DNA from: Tigriopus japonicus | Lineage: Eukaryota > Arthropoda > Copepoda > Harpacticoida > Harpacticidae | Direction of reading: 5' to 3' | DNA length: 64,000 bases | Assembly (NCBI GenBank): GCA_010645155.1 | Contig: JAAGOF010000250.1 | Span: 546,747 to 610,746, forward strand | Shown here: positions 12,199 through 24,077 of the stretch, piece after piece | How the letters are laid out: every line of letters begins with the position of its first letter | How positions within the stretch are numbered: the stretch's first letter is position 1 | Notes under the pieces: model-generated | What the model saw: the letters and a program-made list of their open reading frames with translations, nothing else | The model's database searches: none | What the model was told of the DNA's origin: nothing | Program-made: the position numbers and the translations under genes

Positions 12199-12817
12199 AT
12201 GAAGACTCTGTTGCTCATTTTGAGTGTTTTGGTCAGTCTTTGCCAAGGCCAAGAAACAGAATCGTCCGTTTCAGAGGCTGAGTTAGCTTCATGTCCTTGC
12301 ATTACTCTCTACAGACCCGTTTGCGGTGAAAATGGGGAGAGTTTCTCAAACTCCTGTGTTGCTGATTGCAACAAAGTGGTAAGAAATCTTTAACGAGTGT
12401 GGAAATCACAAGAAAAACAGAAGGAAAATTGAGTGCTTCATGCATTTAAAATATTCTAATCCCATTTAGGATGTCCAATGTCAGGGAGAGTGCCCTTGCA
12501 AAGAAGATACTACGAATGTGGACTTTCCCTCACCTCCTGAAGAGCAGCAACCCTGCCCTGCACTTCTTCGGCCAGTTTGTACTGTCGATGGCAACACTTA
12601 CGATAACGAGTGCCAAGCCCAAAAATCTGGCGAGGTTAGAAAAACATCATCAAAATATTGTCAAGCTGTGTACATAATTATTCATCTTTTTTTCTAGGAA
12701 ATCCTTTGTGACGGAGAATGCCCATGCACCGATGATTGTCCATTTTGCTGCACCAACAGTAGTCCTGAATGCAAATTGGTCCGAGTTGCTTGCAATGGTT
12801 GTACCAATAATTCATAA
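12199..12817 (+). CDS. Secreted two-domain Kazal serine protease inhibitor, 154 aa
   Basis: Three exons: 12199-12378, 12470-12634 and 12698-12817, with GT/AG introns of 91 and 63 bp, all in phase 0. The product starts with a clear signal peptide (MKTLLLILSVLVSLCQG). Kazal domain 1 contains CPCITLYRPVCGENG and ends in exon 1-2. Domain 2 contains CPALLRPVCTVDG then TYDNEC. By Kazal numbering (Cys at P3), the P1 residues are Thr and Ala, which predicts elastase- or subtilisin-like targets rather than trypsin. The last exon encodes a short Cys-rich module (CPFCC...CKLVRVACNGC), also found at the end of the neighbouring gene. The two genes are tandem paralogues. Likely secreted to gut, venom-like gland or haemolymph; the site is not inferable. 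Confidence 0.94.
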
Positions 12818-14530
12818 ATTGTAATCTAGTCGTCATTAATTCGTGTTTAAATACATATATATGTTAAAACTTAACCAAATTTTTTATTTCATATGTCCTG
12901 AAACAAAGTTGTGAAGATTTTTAACCATCGATATCTCTGTAGATAACATCTCTTTACATTTTAGACTTGTTCTGGCTTACTTGTTACGTAACTGTTCGAA
13001 GATTTGAAAAAAAGAGTTGATAGACTCTTTCATATATCAAATAGCATTGATGTTTTATGACTTATCGTTAACCAAGGAAAATTTCAAGATGGGCTCAGAT
13101 ACCACATGTAAGAATAACCATTTTGACGTCACGATCAACCAAATCATGTCTCCTCTTCATTACTTAGTGTTTGTGGCACAAAGAATCTATGACTTGGGTT
13201 TTAACAGAATCGAATTTCGAAGCCAAAAGTCCTCCCAATACTCAGAATAAAAGAAGACCTTATTATGAGTTATCTGACCATCTCAGACAACTGAAATATC
13301 TCTACTTGAAGAGCCCACCTCCCAAGATTAGCAATAAGTTTGAGTTCAAAGAGTAAAAAAAGCAACAACAAACCTGCAGCGGAAGTTGTCATATTTGTCA
13401 AATGTTGTCAAAAATATGTCAAATGTTTGGTCAAACGTGGAACGTTTTTCATTTCAAATAAAACTCAGCTCGGAACTCAAGTAATGATGAAACAATGGAT
13501 TGGGTATGAAGGGATCAAATTAAAAGATCTTTTTCTTCAAGGTTTTAAAAAAATATGTTTTTTTGCACTGGTTCGGGTACCTTTGAAGAGGAATGCCTAC
13601 TTTTCAGAACTAAAGTTGTCCACGAGAACCCCGTTCAGGACGTATCCCACTGTGGTGCGCAAAAAGCCTGAAATCATCTTTGTAAATCTTAAAATCATGG
13701 CCCCTTTCAAAAATGGCTTACAAGGTCCAACGGTCTCCATTCTCGTCTCTCTTTCTTCAAAGGCCGGGGAAAGACAAGCATTGTTGTAAACTTCAAGGCC
13801 CACCATTATGGACTTCCGACATACTCCGGGGCCTTCAAAAATTCATTTGACCGCTGCCCACTTCGGCGAATGGTTACAGTCTTTGAAGGAGGGCCTTTTG
13901 AGGCTCAATTGGGCATTCTTGTCTTTAGCTAATCCCCAGGTAAGAAAGCAATTTTCCTCTGAACCCAAATATGAGGATGCAAACAAAATTTCACAGAGAA
14001 TACTGCTCCACAGCTCTTTGATAAAATTCACGCAAGACAATCGTCGCCTTTTTGGCTTTGATGAGCTATTTCAAGCATCTAAACATAATGTACCTGGTGT
14101 TTTTCCCACTTTTTTGGCATTACTTATGTTTGGCGAGATTTACATCCTTCCTTTTACTCCATTAAAGATGTCTTGCCTTCACGGATTGAAGTAAGTTGCT
14201 CGGAATAAAGAACTTCTTAATTTCTTGTTTTTTGTTGACGAAAAAGAGTCTAATCTGCACAAGCAAGTCAACCATCATAGGTTAGAAGAGTAAGGCCAAA
14301 ACTGCATCACGAGATATCACATTTCACTGAGCTTTAACGAAGTGGGTTATTCCTTGTCATGGATCAATGAAACGTTTCTACCAGAACAAACAAACCGTCA
14401 ACGTTATGGGAAATTACGTTATTTTCTAGACTTTGATTGAGTCATGAAAACCAAAGAAACGAGTTTGAACGAAGCAAATAGTCGAACCCTGTTGTTTGAT
14501 GAGGGAATTCCTTTTGCTCGTGGCGAAACC
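12818..14530. other. Intergenic region between the Kazal genes; unassigned open frames
   Basis: Two plus-strand frames (13340-13789, 149 codons; 13808-14194, 128 codons) are open but match nothing I recognise. The second has a good donor-like CAG-GTAAG at about 13938. Minus-strand frames over the same bases are equally open. I cannot support a gene and leave these as possible relics of a mobile element or pseudogene. Confidence 0.35.
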
Positions 14531-14538
14531 TATAAATA
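14531..14538 (+). promoter_or_regulatory. TATA box of Kazal gene 2
   Basis: TATAAATA lies 93 bp before the ATG at 14624. It is followed about 30 bp downstream by TGCAGTATC, an arthropod initiator-like sequence. The spacing mirrors Kazal gene 1, which supports both as core promoters. Confidence 0.65.
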
Positions 14539-14623
14539 TTCCTCTACCATCAACTTCCTGTGCAGTATCTCAAACACAACTCTCGAAACAGGTGTTTCCA
14601 TAAATCGATTGTTCTAAGAAGCA

Positions 14624-16026
14624 ATGAAACTATTCGTGTTCTTGGCCTTTGTGCCTTTCATCCTTCATTCCAGCCAAGCTCAACCGAATAACTTGGCTGC
14701 GTGCTCTTGCAGTAAAGAAATTAAGCCCGTTTGTGGAACAGACGGTCGAAATTATCCCAATTCCTGCCAAGCCAATTGTCATAACGTGGTGAGTGAAAGA
14801 TGTTGCCAAATGTGTAATAACTCTTGATTTTGTCATTAACAATCACTAGTTCGGTTAAAGTTGGTGGTTGTTAAACATTTTTTTCGGGGTTACATAGGGC
14901 GTGGCATGTCGGGGTAAATGCCCATGTCGGACAAACTCTTGTGTGTGCCCTGAAATTTTCAGCCCAGTATGTGGAGTTTCGGGGACGACTCACGAGAATG
15001 AATGTGTTGCCCAATGCCAACAAGACGTAAGTGTATTTTGCCGCCTTACCTTCTAATGCTTTTGGGTGTTGGTTGAATTAAGCGTACTTTTGTTCAAGAG
15101 GGTTGAATGTGATGGGCCTTGCCCTTGCAAGAACCCTGGGCGCCAATGTGCCTGTCCATTTAACTTTGACCCGGTGTGTGGGGTTAACGGGAATGATTAT
15201 AGTAATCGATGCATGGCAAAATGCGCTATGGAGGTAAGGGAGTCTTTGATTGAATTTCACTAACCTTTGGAGTGGTGCGTCTTACGAAAAGTTCCCTTTC
15301 AGAGGGTGGAATGTGAGGGGCGTTGCCCATGCGGAGATGGTCAGGGAGAGCAATGCATTTGTCCATTAAATTTTCAACCGGTTTGTGGCGTTGATGGACA
15401 AACGTACAGCAATCGGTGCTTCGCGAATTGTGAAAATAAGGTTTGGTTTTGAATCCTTTGATAGGCCCACATGTTTATCACAACAATCATAAAGTACATA
15501 TGTACTGTATATGTATGAATTATGTGCAGTGTGTTGGATGTAACAACATAATTGGATAGGTCAACGCGCACACACACGGAAATTAGAATTGATTCTTTGT
15601 CGTCTCGAGTGTTTTTGATTTTCCATTGCCAAACTAGTTCCAAAGTCTGATCCAAAAGTCTTATCATACATTTTGAAAATTTAAAAATAATGATGCAATT
15701 TATCCTCTTTCAGGAAGTCCGATGTGAGGGTAAATGCCCCTGTCCCGCCCCTGACGTTTGCCCGGCCATCTATTCGCCAGTTTGTGGCACAGATGGTGAA
15801 ACTTACAGTAATGCCTGCGTAGCTGGACAAAAACGAGTGGTAAGACGAATGAAATTTTAGGGTTTTGATCCATGGCTAAATGGTTTATATTTTTTGATAG
15901 CGTGTGGAATGCGACCAAGAGTGCCCATGTAACCAATCTTGCCACGAATGTTGTCGTCCCAATGATAATCCTCAATGCCAATTCGTTCGCGTGGATTGCC
16001 GTGGATGCCCTCCCATGTGGAACTAA
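14624..16026 (+). CDS. Secreted five-domain Kazal serine protease inhibitor, 272 aa
   Basis: Six exons: 14624-14788, 14898-15026, 15099-15233, 15303-15440, 15714-15839 and 15901-16026. All introns are phase 0 and GT/AG, and each internal exon carries one Kazal unit. The signal peptide is [19 protein letters not shown]. The five domains have the inhibitory loops [40 protein letters not shown] and [10 protein letters not shown]. With Cys as P3, P1 is Lys, Glu, Phe, Leu and Ala in turn, so each domain should prefer a different protease class (trypsin, Glu-specific, chymotrypsin, chymotrypsin/elastase, elastase). Domains are linked by repeats of the form RVECxGxCPC. The terminal module CHECC...[11 protein letters not shown] matches the end of the upstream gene. 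Intron 4 (273 bp) is the longest. Confidence 0.95.
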
Positions 16027-16070
16027 TTTTAACTCGAAAAATATTGCGTATGACTATTTTTAAACTTTGC

Positions 16071-16076
16071 ATTAAA
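16071..16076 (+). promoter_or_regulatory. Polyadenylation signal of Kazal gene 2
   Basis: ATTAAA, the commonest variant signal, 45 bp after the stop codon at 16024-16026. It is followed by AT- and T-rich sequence suited to 3' end formation. Confidence 0.55.
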
Positions 16077-16259
16077 GTAGAAAAATGTAAGCAGAAATAG
16101 ATTTCAACTTTACTGACTCTTGTTTTATTTCCTCGCTATCTTTTTCTTTCGTTTTATTTTTTTGGGGCGGATTTTTTATTACCGTTACAAGGAATGGTAT
16201 TCCCTGTAAGGAGAGTTAATGATTATAGTTTATAAAATTACCGTTTATACGAAATTTGA

Positions 16260-16640
16260 CCTACCAATGAGTTACTGTTGGCAGATCTGTACAACCCTTG
16301 ATTAGGGTGTTGATCAGGAATAGTATTTAGAAATTCTCTAACCATGCTTTAAAATCGGTTAGAAGATCAGCTAGCTCCTACATATTCCCGACGAATACTA
16401 ATGGGCAACAAATTGAATAATGAAGAAGCCCGATAAAGAAGAGAGGAGGGCTTCATGTTCGAACTACCCTCGATTCCCTTGGATTTGGAGGCGCTCTCAG
16501 AATGCACGTAAAACCTCTACGATCACTACAACTGATCTCAAATCCTGGGTTGGGACAGAGCCCATGAATGCTCTTGAAGACATACAGTATCAGATACCTT
16601 TCATACCTTCTCTGAGTACCTTCTATAGCCCAGGAACCAC
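16260..16640 (-). mobile_element. CR1-like LINE 3' tail, second copy
   Basis: The minus strand reads EGTQRRYERYLILYVFKSIH, then GFEISCSDRRGF and LRAPPNPRESR. The reading and the order of fragments match the plus-strand copy at 9542-10200. The 3' end includes the inverse of GGTTGTACAGATCTGCCAAC. It is bordered on its 5' side by the hairpin MITE at 16640-16785. Confidence 0.7.
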
Positions 16641-16785
16641 TGTACTTCAGGACGGATTTCAAAAATACACACTGGGTCCGATCATTGTACTAAAATGTGA
16701 GGTTTTTGCAACAAATATATATTTCCGTTGAATTTCCATTGTACTAATCGGACCCAGTGCGCATTTTGAAAGTAATCCTGGCTTG
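16640..16785. mobile_element. Small hairpin MITE
   Basis: The left end is CAGGACGGATTTCAAA, followed by ACACTGGGTCCGAT and CATTGTACTAA. The right end inverted is CAGGATTACTTTCAAA, then GCACTGGGTCCGATTAGTAC. The arms are about 45 bp with few mismatches around a roughly 45-bp AT-rich loop. Non-coding. The target duplication is not clear. It adjoins the LINE tail. Confidence 0.65.
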
Positions 16786-17794
16786 ACCCATCCTTGTATT
16801 AAGATTATTAGAGAAAACAAGCATTTTTGTTCTCTAGATGGCACCTCTATTGTTTTGAAAGGAACGTCTACGCAGTGCTAGTAACGCCATCTATTGATTT
16901 TACATGAAACTTTCACCCAAAATAAATATTTCTGAATTGCTCAAGGTTACCAAAATATTTTAAAAGACATGGAGGATTGTTATTTCCGTGTTTAATCACA
17001 AAGGATTGTAAATTACCTAGTGCCCACATTGATAAAGATGAGAATATGCCATGCTTCCAACGATTGCATTCGTGAATACTCTTCATATCCAAATAGATCA
17101 CTTTTCTCCACAATTGAAATCAATAGTAACTCATACAACCAAATTCATCGATGTTCTGTCTTAATTAATTCAGCTACCCTGGTAGTTTTCGTTCCACATG
17201 CAACGTAGAGACGCTCTAGTACACTGAAGTGCTCTTGATGCCAGCCCTACACAAACGATTATGTGCAGGTAAACTGAAAATTTAACGAGAAATTTTCTCT
17301 TAAACAAGTCTGCCAACATGGAGAGTATTTCTTTTATTCATATACTTATTAAATAACTTTGAGATTTTTTTGCTCAGAAACCCTACGAAAAAATATCAAT
17401 TTGTTTTCAAGTAGCTTTGCAAAGAAAGAAAATTTGGCTTTCAATGGAAAAATATTGAGGCCTGTCCAGAGGAAGCCGAACATCTTGAACAGCAATTCCA
17501 CGTACCAATGAAATGACATTCAATGACATCTAGCGGCAGAAACTAGTCTTTCACATTTTGATGCAATCTTTGGCCTTAATTTAGGATCAAACAGTATGAC
17601 TTGGCGATATTCTTTCTTATAGACATTGTTCCTAAGGTCGAGTAGGATGAAAATATGATGAAAAATGGCATTTTAGTCTCAACCACTAAGGTTCACATCA
17701 AGTTAAAAAATATCTACGCTCTATTCTCCCATGACTTTGCCCCTGTTTTGGCGCCATCTAATGGTAAATTTTGAAGCTTGCGCTAAAATCCACA
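16786..17794. other. Gene-free stretch
   Basis: AT-rich sequence without recognised genes. It contains short motifs such as GCGCCATCTAATGG that resemble pieces of dispersed repeats seen elsewhere in the window, but no element ends could be paired. Confidence 0.35.
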
Positions 17795-19066
17795 ATAGCC
17801 CTAACTTTTGGAGTCTCTCGCAATACGAGAGCTCTCTCATTCCTGTGATATTCCTGTAATGTTCCTAGTGAAACATCTTTGGACCTGCTCGACCTTTTGC
17901 AAACCTGTCGAACTCATTGGAGCCCAAATGGGTGAGGCATATTCAAGATGCGGTTGAAAAAAATATAGTTGTTACTCTGATGCTCGATAGACCTGACATT
18001 CTGGGACCCCAAGTCGAGGACAATCTCCGTGGTGGAGCAAGGCGAGTTGCTCGAGCCGAAAGCTCCGACTGAATTCCTATCAAAGATGGCCGAGTGTCAA
18101 TTCTAGTCAAGGTCATTCTTTGAAAACAAACCACCAGGGTTACAGCATTACCTAGGGATCTCGACTTACTCATGCTTTTCCTCTCAGACTTCTCTATTTC
18201 TTTTAACATTTATGCCAAACGTGTCCCTGGATAAAAACATCATCATCAACAATCGACTTATACAGAGTTAGGATCGTAATAGTCTCTCCGGACTTGAAAG
18301 TACGATAGATCCAGCCACATGTTTGAAATGCCTTCCCCACTTTCAACTGGATGTGCTCGTCAAGCTTTCCGTCATCTTGGATGACAACTCCTAAATCCCT
18401 CATGGACGATACCTGCTCAATATCACAACTTCCATTGTCTTTGAATGGAACATCTAATTTTGACGTCCCATACGCCATTGTGAGGAAATTCATCCCGTTC
18501 AATGCCATATTACTCTCGCCAACCCAAGAGTAGACTTTCTCCAAGTCATCAACTAAACATTTTGAGTCCTGACCATTCCTTCCACAAGCTAATTTTGTGT
18601 CATCAGCATATGAAAAAATGTACTGGCTTTTGTACTAGACTTCTGGAGAGGAGCAATGAAGAGAATAAACAGGAGCGGACCTAAAATAGAACCTTGTGGA
18701 ACACCTGACTTGACATCATACATGCCACTAAATGATCCTTGAGCCTTGACTTTTTGCTTCCTATCACTCATGAAACTACCAATCCAATTCAGGACCTTAC
18801 CCTGGATCCCAAACTCCTTGAGTTGATCGAGCAAAAGACCATGATCTACCTTATCCAAGGCCTTGGCAAAGTCAAGATAGACTTCATTAACTGACTCGTG
18901 ACATTCAAGCCCCTCAATTATCTGCTCAATGTGTTCAATCAATTGGGTTACAGTACTAAATGGGCTCGAAACCCATGCTGCCCCGGGGGAATGATATCAT
19001 GGACTTCCAAATGCTCAAAAAGCTTGGACTTCATGATCTTCTCAAAGACCTTTGCAATACCTGATA
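17795..19066 (-). mobile_element. CR1-like LINE, degenerate reverse transcriptase
   Basis: Minus-strand frames read, in order, ISGIAKVFEKIMKSKLFEHL, VYLDFAKALDKVDHGLLLDQ, SGVPQGSILGPLLFILF, then after a frameshift near 18640 SYADDTKLACGRNG (the active-site YADD is at 18610-18599), MRDLGVVIQDDGKLDEHI and finally LSYCERLQKLGLL at the 3' end. This is the RT palm and thumb of a CR1/L2-type LINE with several frameshifts. Its 5' side stops abruptly at 19066, exactly where the BEL LTR begins. The minus strand at 34817 onward can be read as a plausible continuation, which suggests the BEL element landed in this LINE. Confidence 0.85.
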
Positions 19067-19186
19067 TGAGAGCAATATGACAGAACGCTAGAGGGCGTTG
19101 ATTTCGGAGGAGCAAGCGTGAGTTTTGGCGCTAAAGCTAATGCTGCCTAAGGATCGAGCGACGAGCGAATTAAAAGAGGATTGCAG
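19067..19186 (+). repeat. BEL/Pao 5' LTR, left part (120 bp)
   Basis: Starts TGAGAGCAATATGACAG and matches the first 120 bp of the intact 3' LTR (34581-34816) with one visible change (GGATCGAG versus GGATTGAG). It ends in GATTGCAG, after which the sequence is unrelated. The remainder of the LTR resumes at 28229 beginning with the same GATTGCAG. Confidence 0.95.
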
Positions 19187-20450
19187 CAGAGACGGCTTGA
19201 CCACACTTCCAGTGAGGGAGACTCCCAACCCTACGAGGACCCCTATCGGCGCATCTCAGAAGAAAAACGGGTATTGCACGCATGCACAAGCAAGCCCACT
19301 GGGCTCAAATCGACTAAGTCCATCTCGGTTCCAAATTTGAAACTAATCATCAATAGATGGCGGTGTTGACCATCAATTCACACTTCCTGGTTGGAATTTG
19401 CTCCTCTGCCTGAAAAAATGTCAACTAACAACCGAAAATCACAGATGATCATTGAAGCAGATCATTATTGTTGTGCCAATTTTCGTTTTTTATCTACTCA
19501 ATATTCACAAATAGGCGCCCTAACATGAGACTCGACCAGTGTGACCAGATCTGGCACTACTGTGCCGTTGAGAGCACTAGTTCAGGCTCACGGCATCAAA
19601 TTGGGATCTGTCACTATTCTGGCACTATTTGAACTTTTTAGCTTGTTTCTATTGCACTAAGAAATTTTCTAGAGACCAGTAAACAAAGTTAAGCTTTACA
19701 TTGTGAGATGCTAACTTTTTCTTCAAAGTTAGATATCATGAAAAGCCAAAAAGCCTCCACTTATAAAAGAACTATTAACTTGTTTGGTTAAAAGAGCCAA
19801 AAAAGTTTTTGATAAGTACTTTTCAACACTTATTATTGTGGATGCTTTTAGTGAGGGCAATGGCACCACAGTATTTTAATGTTTCTGGTTGGAATGCTTC
19901 CATTTTTACTCAGAGCTTTTGTGTTCAACTTTTAATAAGCTTTCTAGCCTAAATACTTATGTTAGGACTAATATTGCAGCATTATGTCAAACTAAAACCA
20001 TTTCAGTACTTAGAAGAAGTAAAAATAATTGTTCTGGTGTTTCAAAAAGAAAAAAAGAGCCAGTGCCTTAATGTCCAGGTATTGCACAAACTCTAGCTCT
20101 AAAGGCTTTCATGGCCCCCAGGACTATGTGTAGTGTTTATCTTGCTCTATTTTAAAACAGCATCATTATTAGCACTATTTGGGACCTTCCATGATGTCAT
20201 TAGCACTATTTGAATATTTTAACGGCATTATTTCCATTAGTCATCCGGTCACACCGGATTCGACAGTTCCTACATTAATCGTTGAAGTTGCCATATTTTT
20301 AAAGAATTAGAAAAAACAACTGCAAAAAATAACAGTACTCTCGCATTTTCTCCCAGTTGACAAACCTTTATTTTTGAATAGCAACCATTCGGGGTGCAAA
20401 CGAAGAAGAATAGGACATTTACAGATAGGTTGCTATTGTGTTCCCCCAAA

Positions 20451-23400
20451 ATGCGGAAGTGTTGTGTTAAGGGGTGCAAGTCTTATGATCAAAAACAAAA
20501 TCCATCCGCACCAATGTTCATTTTTTTCAAGTTTCCTGTAAAAGAAGAAGAAGCAAGAAAATGGAAATCCTTTTGCCAAACTGACCCCGGGACTGGACGT
20601 AAGTTCACCCTCCCTCTGAATCCGGTCATTTGTAATCTACATTTCGGAAAACATCACTACAGACGTACAAATCTTAAGTCGTAAGTGACAGTTAATTGAT
20701 GACATGAAGTTTAGTATCAAGTTCAATTTTGCTTCTCTAGTACAAAATGAATGACACCTTAACAGGGATACCCTCAAAACTTCATTTTCAGTTCACGAGT
20801 TCTGTTAAGGAAAGATGCATTGCCATGTTACCGTCCTCCTAATACAAAATCTGAATTAAAACATATTCCACTACAGAAATCTGAGCAATTCATCTCTCCA
20901 TGGCGTTTGAATTTTCTCCCTTCTATTAACTATGAAAAAAATGGTTTGATGGTCTCCGTTGAAGAGTCAAAAGAAAATGACATTATTAATCCAGTCTTCC
21001 AAGATTGTAACACTCTCAACCAGAGCCCAATTTTGACAAAAGATGTTGCCCCAACACTACAACACCTAACCATGACGCACATGGTTAATCAGGACCCAAT
21101 TGAACATGAGGGTATGAAAGAAGTTCCATATGAACATAAATTTGGACCCATCACCAAACAATACCAGAGTCATCAGAACCCAAGCCATTGGGACCCGAGC
21201 CAATGGAACCCAAGTCATCCCGTCCAAAGTCGTCCTGACCCAAGTCCTCCTGTCCAAGCTCATTCTGACCCAAGTCATCTCGTCCAAAGTCATCCGGACC
21301 AAAGCCATCCAGACCCAAGTCATCCTAACCAAAGTCATCCGGAACCAAGACATCCAGACCCAAATCTTCCCGTTCAAAGCCATCCAGAACCAAGTCATCC
21401 AGACCCAAGCCATCCACACCCTAATCAACCCGTCCAAAGTGATCCGGACCCAAGTCGTCCCAACCAAAGTCATCCGGAACCAAGTCATCCAGACCCAAAT
21501 CTTCCCGTTCAAAGTCATCCAGAACCAAGTCATCCAGACCCAAGCCATCCACACCCAAATCAACCCGTCCAAAGTGATCCGGACCCAAGTCATGGGCCCC
21601 AAACCCATGTCCATGATTTCAATATACTTTATTCTTTGATCAATTTAAGAGTAAAATCCCCGTGGCTGGTGTTGGAGGAGGATTCGTTTCTTCAAGTGGT
21701 GGAGATGAAAATACCAAGGCTTGGAGCACATCCAATATGTGCTCAAAGACTTCTCGTTGGCAAGTTGACAGGATCCATTACTTTAGAAAGAATGGGTGTC
21801 GCCATCGATCTTGACTTGCTTTGTCCTTCTGCATTCACCAATGGCAAGATGCAATTTTCAGTTGATAATTGCGATCGACTTTTGAAGTCCATTTTCAATT
21901 GGAGTGAAAAGTCGTTTTCAATCAGGAGGCAAACTGAAAGTTTAGATTGTCTTTTGAAAGATCTAATTACTCGGGTAATGGAAAAGGGAATGAATAAACA
22001 AAGCAATACTTTACGATTTTTGTCCAAACAGCTTCAGCTTACAACTGGCGGCCTAAATGAATATCCTTCATCAATTGTGAAAATTGCTATGGTCCTTCGA
22101 TTTCATAGCAAATCAAGCTATAATGCGTTGCGTGATTCTGAGATCCTTTCTCTTCCCAGCAACACAACTTTGGACAAATTCATTGTTTCAAAGCGTGCTC
22201 CAGGAATATCACTAACAAGAGAGCAAGAACTCAGGACTCTAGCCTCAAGCTTAGATGAGAAGGGGAAGTTGGTGTCAATAGTTTTTGATGAAATGGCTTG
22301 CCAGGCCTCTGCAAGCTTTGACCACTCCGGAGATCTTTTTGGGTTTGCAGTGAACCAAAACGGAAAAGACATTTTGGCCGAGTCAGTGCTGTGCTTTTTA
22401 GTCAACGGACTGGCTTCCAAATTGCAAGTTGTTTGTTTCTATCCAGTAAAAAATCCGGACGCCAACTTTCTCCAAGAGTGTTTCTGGGATACAGTGATTT
22501 GTCTCGAGAATGTCGGCTTTAAGGTGTTAATGAGCGTTTGCGATAACCATCCAACCAATCGAAAACTTTATTCTACCCTCACAGGCAAGCATATGGATGA
22601 AGTGGAGCAAACGCCTCTCGTTAAAAATCCCTATGCAGACCGAGATATCATTTTAATGTTTGATCCCATTCATATAATCAAGTGCATACGAAATAACTTT
22701 TTTTCTAAGAATGATTGGGACATTCAGAGTAAAAATGGAAGTATTTCTTGGTCTTTACTTAAAAATTTACATTCACATGAAAAAGATTATGTTGTAAAGA
22801 AGGCTCACCAGTTGTGCGAAAAGGTATTGAAACCAAATAATTACCAAAAAATGAAAGTGAGCTTAGCTTTAAAAGCATTTGCATGGTCGACAGTCAATGC
22901 CCTACACTATTATAAAGAGGAAACGCCGGATGAATTTCCAAAAAACAGTTGCAATCTAACAGCGGAGTTTTTGGACAATATTAGGGTGTTATTTGAGATT
23001 TGGAACGTGAATCATCCAAAAAAGGGACCCATAACATCAATGACATGTCTCAAAATCACAAAGTTGTGGTGCATCCAACAATATCTTGAAGAAATTGTCC
23101 TCCCTGCCGGAATTCTTTCAAAAGAGACGAAATCTGCCTTAATTCTCACAATCAATGCAACATACATTATTGTCGAAAAGCTCTTATCATTTGATGTGAC
23201 GAATATTCTCACTGGAAATTTTCAACAAGATCCTATCGAAGAATATTTTGGGGCTCAGAGACTTCGTGCGGGATGTTCTTATCGGGTTACTGTGCAGCAA
23301 TTTGCTGAAACGGAGAGAAAGTTGTGTAATAACAGCATAGTTACCAACAGGCAAAGTACCAACACCTTCAGAGGTAAACGGAAGAGCATCAATTGGGATG

Positions 23401-24077
23401 AAACAACCGTTGTTAAAAAGAAATCAATTTCCGATGTATCAACGAATTCACACCAAGTGTCAAAGATGGATCAAATGAGGATGGAATTGAACAATGAATT
23501 ACAGAGTATGTGTCTCATTGAAATCAATGCATCTCTCGATTCAACCCTTAGTTACGTTGATGAGTTTGTCTCGAGCAAAGTCCTCGAGAATTTGAAATGT
23601 CCGGATTGCACGAAGATCACCCAGGAATTACTCTTGAACAATACCAGCTCCAAGACACATGAATTTACAAAACTTATGGATTTCACAGGATCTTCGTTGT
23701 GCCTTATTGGAGACAAGCTGAGAAACTTTTTTAGAGCTATATTAACTGTCTTCACTTTGGCAAAAGATAGATTGCCTATCCTGAGCCATAAGGGAAATGT
23801 TATTGAATGCTTATCTTTGGTTTCTTTTGAGTTCCTGGAGAGAAGAAGACTGGGCCTAGAATTTTGCGTCATCCATAAAACAAACATATCCATGAAGATG
23901 ATTATCAAGGCCTTAAAAACCTTTTTGAAAGGCTACATGAACGACGTGAATCAAAGACATCAAAAAGCGGTGCAAGAAAACAATGTTATCAAGAAAGAGA
24001 GGAGACAAGTCCAGCTTTGTCGCAAAACTGTTATTCTCTCAGGAAATCGTTGGTTAGTACTAAATACGTATTTCTAA
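20451..24077 (+). CDS. THAP-domain P-element-type transposase (THAP9-like), about 1171 aa
   Basis: Exon 1 (20451-20680) encodes a THAP zinc finger: MRKCCVKGC (C-x4-C), FFKFP, a Trp, and ICNLHF giving the C2CH set. Donor GTAAGT at 20681 and acceptor TTTTCAG at 20791 bound a 111-bp intron. Exon 2 (20792-24077) continues in frame. Residues about 199-346 are a tract of roughly 30 pentapeptide repeats (SHPDP, SHPEP, NLPVQ types). The P-element transposase core follows: VSIVFDEM (Asp near 576), SVCDNHPTNRKLY, MFDPIHIIKCIRNNF (Asp near 701), then QQDPIEEYFGAQR (near 890). These are the RNase H-like and insertion-domain signatures of P/THAP9 transposases. The frame is intact. The C-terminus may extend through another exon, since a GTTAGT donor lies just before the stop. 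Confidence 0.92.
21158..21598 (+). repeat. 15-bp tandem repeat coding His/Pro pentapeptides
   Basis: Roughly 29 degenerate units of 15 bp, each of the type CAAGTCATCCGGACC, in frame with the P-like transposase. Longer higher-order blocks of about 120 bp are also repeated (the stretches around 21353 and 21493 are nearly identical), which indicates expansion by slippage or unequal exchange. The array is open in other frames too, because the 15-bp unit contains no stop codon in any frame. Confidence 0.9.

Noticed and set aside
13340..14194. Two plus-strand open frames between the Kazal genes
   Set aside because: No recognisable domain, no supported splice model, and equal openness on the other strand.
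21158..21598. CRISPR-like array
   Set aside because: The repeats are contiguous 15-bp coding units with no spacers, in an animal genome.
21066..21639. Overlapping open frames over the transposase repeat tract, including a 182-codon minus-strand frame
   Set aside because: A 15-bp repeat free of stops opens all frames; these are shadows of the transposase coding sequence.
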